This document shows positions 1 through 6,119 of a stretch of 27,376 bases of DNA, piece by piece; position 1 is the first letter of the stretch; each line of letters opens with the position of its first letter. The position numbers were made by a program, and so were the translations under genes. The notes under the pieces were generated by a model that was not told the DNA's origin, searched no databases, and saw only the letters and a list, made by a program, of their open reading frames with translations. The stretch is from Chitinophagaceae bacterium (GTDB lineage: Bacteria; Bacteroidota; Bacteroidia; Chitinophagales; Chitinophagaceae), in NCBI GenBank assembly GCA_003509845.1, contig DOMR01000028.1, forward strand, positions 1-27,376. The letters run 5' to 3'.

Positions 1-932
1 AACGGCGCATAAACAATATAGCTATGTCCTGTAATCCATCCGATATCTGCAGTACAAAAGAAGATATCATTGGGTTGGTATTGAAAAACATTTACAAAAG
101 TATAATTAGTGTAAACCATATATCCAGCAACACTATGTACGACACCTTTTGGTTTTCCAGTGGAACCAGATGTATATAAAATAAACAAAGGGTCTTCTGC
201 ATCCATCTCAGCAGCATCCACATGAGTGATGCCTTGTGATTCTACTTTTTTAATTTCATCTTCCCACCAAACATCACGGCCTTTTAGCATGGATACTGCT
301 GTTCGGGTACGTGTGCAAACAATAACACGCTTCATTGTTTTATTTCCGATTAGTGCATCATCAATGACGGACTTTAATGGTATATCTTTTGCACCACGAT
401 AAGCGCCATCGCAAGTAATAATGAATTCAGCTTGTGCATCCTCTAATCTGTCCGCAATACTTTGTGCCGAGAATCCACCAAAAATAACACTATGTATAGC
501 GCCAATGCGCGCGCAAGCCAATACGGCAATGGCTAGTTCAGGTATCATACCCATATAAATACAAACACGGTCTCCTTTCTTTACGCCATTATTATAAAGT
601 ACTTGTGCAAATTGACAAACTTTTAAATGCAATTGTTTGTAGGTAATAATGCGATGGTGTTCCTCGGGGTCATTCGGTTCCCAAATTAATGCAGGGGTAT
701 CGCCATTTTTTTCAAGATGACGATCAATACAATTTTCAGTAATATTTAATTTTCCGCTTTTGAACCATTCAATTTTTGGGTCCTTAAAATTCCATTCAGA
801 AACAGTATCCCATTTTTTACGCCAAGTAAAATTATCGGCAATAGCACCCCAAAATTTTTCAGGCTGTTCAATACTTTTTTTATAGGCTTCGTGGTAGTCG
901 TCTAAATTTTTAATTTGGTAAGGGTAGCTCAT
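1..932 (-). CDS. acs: Acetyl-CoA synthetase (acetate--CoA ligase), N-terminal half, cut by the window edge
   Basis: AMP-forming acetyl-CoA synthetase: activates acetate with ATP to acetyl-AMP, then transfers it to CoA in the cytoplasm. The start ATG at 932 opens with MSYPYQIKNLDDY, and about 310 of the usual ~640 residues are present before the window ends. Visible family marks are the N-terminal WGAIADNFTW region, the stretch IGAIHSVIFGGFSAQSIADR, the adenylate-forming P-loop YTSGSTGKPKG at about residues 253-263, and the ADIGWITGHSYIVYAP segment at the cut end. The C-terminal domain with its acetylatable lysine lies outside the window. It is divergently transcribed from an MFS transporter, and a TAAATTTG promoter box lies 27 bases upstream. 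The close match to Acs makes another acyl-CoA ligase unlikely, though propionate may also be used. Confidence 0.95.
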   Translation of the reverse strand, partial: MSYPYQIKNLDDYHEAYKKSIEQPEKFWGAIADNFTWRKKWDTVSEWNFKDPKIEWFKSGKLNITENCIDRHLEKNGDTPALIWEPNDPEEHHRIITYKQLHLKVCQFAQVLYNNGVKKGDRVCIYMGMIPELAIAVLACARIGAIHSVIFGGFSAQSIADRLEDAQAEFIITCDGAYRGAKDIPLKSVIDDALIGNKTMKRVIVCTRTRTAVSMLKGRDVWWEDEIKKVESQGITHVDAAEMDAEDPLFILYTSGSTGKPKGVVHSVAGYMVYTNYTFVNVFQYQPNDIFFCTADIGWITGHSYIVYAP

Positions 933-959
933 AGGAATCGTTGAATAAATAATGATACT

Positions 960-967
960 CAAATTTA
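960..967 (-). promoter_or_regulatory. Bacteroidota -7 promoter box of acs
   Basis: The minus strand reads TAAATTTG, an exact match to the Bacteroidota -7 consensus TAnnTTTG, 27 bases before the acs ATG. No clear -33 TTG was found at the expected spacing, so the call rests on the -7 box and its position. Confidence 0.55.
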
Positions 968-1021
968 CATTTTTCAGTTTAAATTATTAACTTGAATATT
1001 CACTTGAAAACAACTTAATTT

Positions 1022-2626
1022 ATGATTCAAGAAAAAAAGCAAAGTGGCATCGCTTTTGTTATTGGGGCTTCTTCGGTAGGTACCTTAATTGAATGGTATG
1101 ATTTTTACATATTTGGGATGTTGGCTACCATCATTTCGAAACAATTTTTCCCTGCAGATGCAGGAACCGCAGCGCTATTAAGTACTTTGGCCATATTTGC
1201 TGCAGGCTTTATCGTTCGACCTTTTGGGGCGTTGGTTTTTGGAAGATTAGGCGATTTGATTGGCCGTAAACACACTTTTTTATTGACATTAGTGATTATG
1301 GGTGGATCCACTTTTGCGATTGGACTTGTTCCAGGCTATGCAACTATTGGATGGGCAGCCCCTATTTTAGTATTAATTCTACGTTTATTACAAGGATTGG
1401 CTTTGGGAGGGGAGTATGGCGGCGCAGCTACTTATGTGGCTGAACATGCACCACAAGGACAAAGAGGTTTTTGGACTAGTTGGATTCAAACCACAGCCAC
1501 ACTAGGCTTATTTTTAGCATTGGGCGTAATTATATTTATAAGATCAAGTCAAGGGGTTGAAAAATTTAGTGCAGAATGGGGTGGTTGGAGATATCCTTTT
1601 TGGATTTCCTTATTGTTGGTAGGCGTGTCCATTTTAATTAGAATGCGCATGAGTGAGTCGCCCATGTTTTCAAAATTAAAAACTGAGGGTAAAACTTCAG
1701 TCAATCCACTAAAGGAAAGTTTTGGACATAAGGGAAATTTTAAAATGGTTTTGTTGGCTTTATTTGGCGCTGTGATGGGACAAGGCGTAGTTTGGTATAC
1801 GGGGCAGTTTTATGCGCAAAGTTTTATTGAAACAGTTTGTAAAGTTGAATTTATACAATCACGAAATTTAATGTTGTGGGCGATATTAATGGCGACACCT
1901 TGCTTTGTTTTATTTGGTTGGCTGAGTGATAAAGTGGGAAGAAAATGGATCATGCTCATTGGAATGTTGGCGGCAGTGCTCACTTATCGACCCATTTATA
2001 AACAATTTTTAAGTTTAACGAGTGCGAAAAATAGAATTGAAAAAATTGATTTAGCCAAAACGACTGTAAGCGAACCAAAAGTGGTGACTGATGCGAAGGA
2101 GGCTACTAAAATATATGTTATACAAACATTCGATACCGCATACACGGATGGTGCACATTTCAAATATATCAAAACGGACACCTTACATTTAACCGCAGCA
2201 TATGATGCCAATTTGAAAATTGATGCATTGAATCCAAGTTTAGTTGTTTCAAAATCGGTGAAGCCAAATGTAGTGATTGAAAAAACAATGGATGATGCTA
2301 CTTATTGGAATTTAATCTGGTTAGTGTTTATACAAATTGTTTATGTAACCATGGTGTATGGTCCAATTGCTGCATTCTTAGTGGAGATGTTCCCTACCAA
2401 AATTAGGTATACATCCATGTCATTGCCTTATCATATTGGCAATGGGGTATTTGGCGGATTAGTACCTTTTTTAGGAACATTGATTGTTGAGTTTACCAAA
2501 TCACCGGAATCGCCCATGGGAGATGCGTTAGCTGGATTATGGTATCCAATAGGTGTGGCCAGTGTTTGTTTAATTATTGGCGTGTTTTATTTAAGTAACA
2601 AAATTGATAAAAATGTAATGGACTAG
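1022..2626 (+). CDS. MFS transporter of the metabolite:H+ symporter (MHS) type with a ~100-residue periplasmic insert
   Basis: Inner-membrane secondary transporter, 534 residues against about 430-450 for usual MHS members (ProP, KgtP, ShiA group). The N-terminus ASSVGTLIEWYDFYIFG is the MHS signature in helix 1. MFS motif A, GRLGDLIGRK, is at residues 74-83, the helix-4 motif RLLQGLALGGEYGGA at about 121-135, and the second cytoplasmic motif GWLSDKVGRKW at 299-309. After helix 9 (about 309-322), a polar stretch of residues 323-428 is inserted before helix 10 (about 429-450); by topology this should be periplasmic. The divergent acs gene and the small membrane protein 42 bases downstream suggest uptake of an organic acid such as acetate, which is inference. 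The substrate cannot be read from the sequence. No Shine-Dalgarno precedes the ATG. Confidence 0.85.
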   Translation: MIQEKKQSGIAFVIGASSVGTLIEWYDFYIFGMLATIISKQFFPADAGTAALLSTLAIFAAGFIVRPFGALVFGRLGDLIGRKHTFLLTLVIMGGSTFAIGLVPGYATIGWAAPILVLILRLLQGLALGGEYGGAATYVAEHAPQGQRGFWTSWIQTTATLGLFLALGVIIFIRSSQGVEKFSAEWGGWRYPFWISLLLVGVSILIRMRMSESPMFSKLKTEGKTSVNPLKESFGHKGNFKMVLLALFGAVMGQGVVWYTGQFYAQSFIETVCKVEFIQSRNLMLWAILMATPCFVLFGWLSDKVGRKWIMLIGMLAAVLTYRPIYKQFLSLTSAKNRIEKIDLAKTTVSEPKVVTDAKEATKIYVIQTFDTAYTDGAHFKYIKTDTLHLTAAYDANLKIDALNPSLVVSKSVKPNVVIEKTMDDATYWNLIWLVFIQIVYVTMVYGPIAAFLVEMFPTKIRYTSMSLPYHIGNGVFGGLVPFLGTLIVEFTKSPESPMGDALAGLWYPIGVASVCLIIGVFYLSNKIDKNVMD

Positions 2627-2668
2627 CTTAATCAAATAAGCAATTCATTTACTAAAAATAGAATCATT

Positions 2669-2920
2669 ATGAATGCAGTTAAAAAATTATTAGGTTATGT
2701 GTGGATGCTAATGGCGCCAGCCTTAATTTGTTTTTTAGTTTACCAAGCAGTGGAAAAAATTTCAGCAGCGTCTGAAATACAAAGAGCAAATGTTGCGTTA
2801 CAATGGGTGATTATATTACTTGTGTTTACACCTATTTGTGTTGGTTTTTTCATTTTTGGAAAATATGCAAGTTCAAATGAGTATGCGCATTTACCTGAAT
2901 CCTCTAATGAGATAGAATAA
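2669..2920 (+). CDS. Small two-helix membrane protein, likely partner of the MFS transporter
   Basis: A protein of 83 residues with two predicted transmembrane helices (about 8-27 and 46-66) joined by a short polar segment, and a short acidic tail ending SSNEIE. It starts 42 bases after the transporter stop on the same strand, with no terminator between, so the two are probably co-transcribed. I do not firmly recognise the family; it may be one of the small Bacteroidota DUF families that accompany MFS genes (possibly DUF6814, from memory and unchecked). The size and two-helix build recall YjcH (DUF485), the small protein encoded between acs and the acetate permease actP in E. coli, but no residue-level homology is claimed. 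Function unknown. Confidence 0.7.
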   Translation: MNAVKKLLGYVWMLMAPALICFLVYQAVEKISAASEIQRANVALQWVIILLVFTPICVGFFIFGKYASSNEYAHLPESSNEIE

Positions 2921-2950
2921 GTATTTTATAGTCATTTAAGGATAGTTACT

Positions 2951-2958
2951 TATTTTTG
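2951..2958 (+). promoter_or_regulatory. -7 promoter box directly before the ABC ATPase start
   Basis: TATTTTTG matches TAnnTTTG exactly and is followed after only three bases (ACC) by the ATG at 2962. Transcription from it would start at or just after the ATG, giving a leaderless or nearly leaderless mRNA. Confidence 0.5.
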
Positions 2959-2961
2959 ACC

Positions 2962-3666
2962 ATGTCTTTAACAGTAAGTCAAATAAGTAAAACTTTTGGC
3001 GCGTCAATCGCAGTCGACAATATCTCCTTCACGATTAATACGGGGGAAGTGGTTGGTTTTTTAGGTCCCAATGGTGCTGGAAAATCAACCACAATGAAAA
3101 TGATTGTCGGCTTTTTGCAAGCAGATCAAGGAACCATTGCCTTGAATGAAATTAGTTATGAGCAGGATGCGGTAAAGTATAAAAAAATGATTGGCTACCT
3201 GCCTGAATCCAATGCTTTATATGAGGATATGTATGTGAAGGAATATTTAAGTTTTATTGCAGCTGGGCATGCAATTAAAAATCCAACAAATCGCATTCAG
3301 GAAGTGATTGAACAAACGGGATTAGGTTTGATGCAAACAAAAAAAATTAATCAGCTTTCCAAAGGGTATAAACAGCGCGTCGGGATGGCTGCTGCAATTA
3401 TACATTCACCGAAGCTATTAATATTGGATGAGCCTACCGCAGGTTTGGATCCCAATCAATTAACTGAAATTAGAGCACTGATTAAATCATTAAGTGCAAA
3501 CGCTATGATTCTATTTTCAACACATATTTTACAGGAAGTGACCGCCATATGTGATCGAGTGTTAGTATTAAACAAGGGAAAATTGGTGGCCAATGATCGT
3601 ATGGCCGATTTAGCGCAAAAACACGAAGCAGGATTGGAAGAAATTTTCAAAATGCTTACCCATTAA
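2962..3666 (+). CDS. ABC transporter ATP-binding protein, GldA-like
   Basis: Nucleotide-binding subunit of an ABC exporter, 234 residues. Walker A GPNGAGKST is at residues 35-43, the Q-loop region follows IGYLPE (about 77-82), the signature LSKGY at 132-136, Walker B LLILDEP at 152-158 and the H-loop histidine in STH at 188. The segments LPESNALYEDMYVKEYL and LSKGYKQRVG resemble GldA, the ATPase of the GldAFG gliding-associated transporter of Bacteroidota. It is shorter than the roughly 300-residue Flavobacterium GldA as I recall it, ending soon after the D-loop region. No permease gene (GldF/GldG type) lies next to it, so its membrane partner must be elsewhere. The start at 2962 was chosen over an in-frame TTG six bases upstream because that TTG lies inside the promoter box. 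Confidence 0.88.
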   Translation: MSLTVSQISKTFGASIAVDNISFTINTGEVVGFLGPNGAGKSTTMKMIVGFLQADQGTIALNEISYEQDAVKYKKMIGYLPESNALYEDMYVKEYLSFIAAGHAIKNPTNRIQEVIEQTGLGLMQTKKINQLSKGYKQRVGMAAAIIHSPKLLILDEPTAGLDPNQLTEIRALIKSLSANAMILFSTHILQEVTAICDRVLVLNKGKLVANDRMADLAQKHEAGLEEIFKMLTH

Positions 3667-3681
3667 AAAAAAGGGTGTAAA

Positions 3682-3714
3682 TTGCGGTCTCCAATGGGTA
3701 TATAACTATTTTAG
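3682..3714 (+). promoter_or_regulatory. Possible eno promoter
   Basis: A TTG at 3682-3684 and TATTTTAG at 3707-3714 (one mismatch to TAnnTTTG) lie 22 bases apart, 20 bases before the enolase ATG. Weak match; co-transcription with the upstream ABC gene is the alternative. Confidence 0.3.
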
Positions 3715-3734
3715 AAATTAATAAGCAATATTTT

Positions 3735-5027
3735 ATGAGTTACATTATTGAAGTTCATGCAAGACAAATTTTAGACAGTCGCGGTAATCCAACCGTTGAA
3801 GTGGATGTATTAACAGATGAAGGAGCGATGGGTCGCGCAGCTGTGCCAAGTGGCGCAAGCACTGGCATCCATGAAGCAGTAGAGCTAAGAGATAACGATA
3901 AAAAAAAGTATGTAGGCAAAGGCGTTATTAAAGCGGTTAAAAATGTAAACGATCATATAGCAAAAGCTATTGAAGGTTTTGATGTGAGTGCACAGGCGGC
4001 AATTGATCAAATAATGATTGAATTAGACGGAACAGCTAACAAAGGTAAATTAGGGGCAAATGCAATTTTAGCAGTAAGTATGGCAGTAGCGAAAGCGGCA
4101 GCCGAAGAAGCAAATTTGCCTTTATACAGATACATTGGTGGGACAAATGCAAAAACATTGCCAATCCCAATGATGAATATTATTAATGGCGGTGCGCATG
4201 CTGATAATAAAATTGATTTTCAAGAATTTATGGTGATGCCTATTGGTGCACCTAATTTTAGTGAAGGTTTGCGTTGGGGGGTTGAAATTTTCCATCATTT
4301 AAAATCGGTATTAAAGAAAAAAGGATTTAGCACAAATGTGGGAGATGAAGGTGGATTTGCGCCAAACATTCAAAGCAATGAGGAAGCGATTGAAACCGTG
4401 CTTGAAGCAATTCATGCAGCAGGATATAAAACTGGATCTCAAATTGCTATAGCAATGGATGCGGCAAATAGTGAGTTGTGGGATGCGAAAAAGAAAAAAT
4501 ATGTTTTCCATAAAAGTTCTGGAAAGGAATTAAGTAGCGACCAATTGGTGAAGTATTGGGAAAAATGGGTGAAACAATATCCTATTATTTCCATTGAAGA
4601 TGGTATGGCTGAGGACGATTGGAATGGTTGGAAGGCATTAACACAAGCGATTGGCGATAAGTGTCAATTGGTAGGGGATGATTTATTTGTGACCAATGTG
4701 GATCGTTTGCAAATGGGCATTGATAAAAAAATCGGAAACGGTTTGTTGGTCAAAGTGAATCAAATAGGCACTTTGACGGAAACCATCAATGCGGTTACTT
4801 TGGCGCAACACAATGGTTATAACACGATTATGTCACATCGCAGTGGTGAAACTGAAGATACCACGATTGCTGATTTAGCAGTAGCTTTAAATTGCGGTCA
4901 AATTAAAACTGGATCAGCTTCAAGAACCGATCGTATGGCTAAATACAACCAGTTAATTAGAATTGAAGAAGCATTAGGCGAAACGGCAATTTACCCTAAA
5001 GGGAAAGTGAAGTTTGGCAACAAATAG
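3735..5027 (+). CDS. eno: Enolase (phosphopyruvate hydratase)
   Basis: Glycolytic and gluconeogenic enzyme interconverting 2-phosphoglycerate and phosphoenolpyruvate, 430 residues, full family length. The N-terminal domain starts with ARQILDSRGNPTVEV and carries the mobile loop PSGASTG (about 38-44). Active-site residues are visible: Glu164 and Glu205 (DFQEF, GDEGGFAPN), the Mg2+ ligands Asp242, Glu288 and Asp315 (MDAANSE, SIEDG, VGDDLF), Lys340 in VKVNQIGT, and the signature SHRSGETED at 367-375. It sits upstream of an FtsB/DivIC gene, an order also found in Proteobacteria. Two hairpins lie between its stop and that gene. No anomalies in the reading frame. Confidence 0.98.
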   Translation: MSYIIEVHARQILDSRGNPTVEVDVLTDEGAMGRAAVPSGASTGIHEAVELRDNDKKKYVGKGVIKAVKNVNDHIAKAIEGFDVSAQAAIDQIMIELDGTANKGKLGANAILAVSMAVAKAAAEEANLPLYRYIGGTNAKTLPIPMMNIINGGAHADNKIDFQEFMVMPIGAPNFSEGLRWGVEIFHHLKSVLKKKGFSTNVGDEGGFAPNIQSNEEAIETVLEAIHAAGYKTGSQIAIAMDAANSELWDAKKKKYVFHKSSGKELSSDQLVKYWEKWVKQYPIISIEDGMAEDDWNGWKALTQAIGDKCQLVGDDLFVTNVDRLQMGIDKKIGNGLLVKVNQIGTLTETINAVTLAQHNGYNTIMSHRSGETEDTTIADLAVALNCGQIKTGSASRTDRMAKYNQLIRIEEALGETAIYPKGKVKFGNK

Positions 5028-5030
5028 TTA

Positions 5031-5055
5031 AAAGGCTTTTAATTTTAAAGTCTTT
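5031..5055 (+). other. Hairpin just after eno
   Basis: AAAGGCTTT and AAAGTCTTT pair over 9 positions (one G-U) around a 7-base loop, starting 3 bases after the eno stop. It lacks a proper T-tract, so it may be a 3'-end stabiliser or a weak terminator. Confidence 0.4.
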
Positions 5056-5060
5056 ATCAC

Positions 5061-5113
5061 AAAAGGTTGGCGTATTATTAGAACTACACTAATTTTACTC
5101 CAACCTTTTTTTT
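5061..5113 (+). terminator. Intrinsic terminator of eno, ending at the start codon of the next gene
   Basis: Arms AAAAGGTTGG (5061-5070) and CCAACCTTTT (5100-5109) pair perfectly. Inside them ATTAG (5077-5081) and CTAAT (5089-5093) form an inner stem with a 7-base loop. A run of eight T follows (5106-5113) and the ATG of the division gene begins at 5114. A TTG at 5067-5069 and TAATTTTA at 5090-5097, 20 bases apart, resemble a promoter for the downstream gene lying inside the terminator. Confidence 0.7.
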
Positions 5114-5431
5114 ATGCAGTTTTTGAAAAAAATAACCCCTTTTATTGCTAATCGATATTTCGTCGTGGCCGTTGGTTTTTTTGTATGGATGTTATTTTTT
5201 GACCAAAGAGATTTTTTTCAGCAAAGCCAAAGAACAGGGGAATTAAAAAAAGTAGAGGCGGCTAAAAAATATTACCAAGACGAAATTGAAAAAACTAAGA
5301 AGCAGTTAAATAATTTACAAAACAATCCTGCCTCCGTTGAAAAATATGCACGTGAAAGATATTTATTAAGACGTGAGGGGGAGGAAGTTTATTTATTTGA
5401 AGATACAATGCCTGCATCCACAAAAAAATGA
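5114..5431 (+). CDS. Septum formation initiator family protein (FtsB/DivIC type)
   Basis: Bitopic division protein of 105 residues: a short cytoplasmic N-terminus, one transmembrane helix at about residues 13-29, a coiled coil at about 38-70 rich in Lys/Glu, then the conserved DivIC segment NPASVEKYARERYLLRREGE (71-90) followed by EVYLF. Members of the family form a complex with FtsL and FtsQ-type proteins in the divisome. The position just after eno is the same as that of ftsB in Proteobacteria, which supports the call. The stop overlaps the start of nth by four bases (ATGA), so the two are translationally coupled. Whether it is FtsB or DivIC in name cannot be settled here. Confidence 0.88.
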   Translation: MQFLKKITPFIANRYFVVAVGFFVWMLFFDQRDFFQQSQRTGELKKVEAAKKYYQDEIEKTKKQLNNLQNNPASVEKYARERYLLRREGEEVYLFEDTMPASTKK

Positions 5432-6084
5432 CAAAGAAGGAAAGGTATTCACATGTACTCAATTATTTTCAGCAACAAATGCCGATTGCTGAAACCGAAT
5501 TAACTTACGAAAGTCCATTTCAATTATTGGTAGCTGTTATTTTATCAGCACAATGCACTGACAAACGCGTTAATGAAACCACTCCGTTAATTTTTAAAAA
5601 ATTCCCTTCGCCTGAGTCTATGGCGCTAGCCCAGTTTGATGATTTATTTCCTTTAATTAAAAGTATTTCGTATCCAAATAATAAAACGAAGCATTTAATT
5701 GGGATGAGCCAATTGTTACTCAAAAACTTTAATGGCGAAGTGCCCATGACCATTGATGCATTGGTTACCCTACCTGGGGTGGGTCGTAAAACGGCCAATG
5801 TTATAACTAGTGTTATTGATCAGCAACCCAATATGGCGGTGGATACGCATGTATTTAGGGTGAGTAGAAGAATTGGCTTGGTTCCAATGACAGCAACAAC
5901 GCCGTTGGCAGTTGAAAAAGAATTAATTAAACATATTCCAACCCAACAAGTACACACAGCACATCATTGGCTAATATTACATGGCAGATACACTTGTTTG
6001 GCTAGGAGTCCAAAATGTGCATCCTGCGGGATTCTTTCATTTTGTAAAGAAGGCAATAAAAACAAAAAAGCTTCCTCCGAATAA
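5428..6084 (+). CDS. nth: Endonuclease III (DNA glycosylase/AP lyase)
   Basis: Base-excision repair enzyme removing oxidised pyrimidines and cleaving at the resulting abasic site, 218 residues, normal length. The helix-hairpin-helix LPGVGRKTANV lies at 115-125 with the catalytic Lys121, and the catalytic Asp139 is in AVDTHVFRVSRRIGL. The [4Fe-4S] cluster ligands show the canonical C-X6-C-X2-C-X5-C spacing: Cys190, 197, 200 and 206. It overlaps the preceding division gene by ATGA. Its last codons form the left arm of a hairpin shared with the convergent oxidoreductase gene. The lysine-rich tail KNKKASSE is partly encoded by that arm. Confidence 0.96.
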   Translation: MTKKERYSHVLNYFQQQMPIAETELTYESPFQLLVAVILSAQCTDKRVNETTPLIFKKFPSPESMALAQFDDLFPLIKSISYPNNKTKHLIGMSQLLLKNFNGEVPMTIDALVTLPGVGRKTANVITSVIDQQPNMAVDTHVFRVSRRIGLVPMTATTPLAVEKELIKHIPTQQVHTAHHWLILHGRYTCLARSPKCASCGILSFCKEGNKNKKASSE

Positions 6085-6100
6085 TCGAAGAAAGCTTTTT
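6065..6100. terminator. Bidirectional terminator between nth and the oxidoreductase gene
   Basis: AAAAAGCTTCCTCCGA (6065-6080) and TCGAAGAAAGCTTTTT (6085-6100) pair around the loop ATAA, with two C-A mismatches on the plus strand that become G-U pairs on the minus strand. T-runs follow on both strands. The hairpin is better for the minus-strand gene and includes the nth stop codon. Confidence 0.75.
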
Positions 6101-6119
6101 AAATTTCAATAAAGTATCC

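Noticed and set aside
3735..5027. Enolase fragment with ANSE in place of the common AASE as a loss of function
   Set aside because: The Mg2+ ligand Asp242 and all other catalytic residues are present; the change is next to, not at, a ligand.
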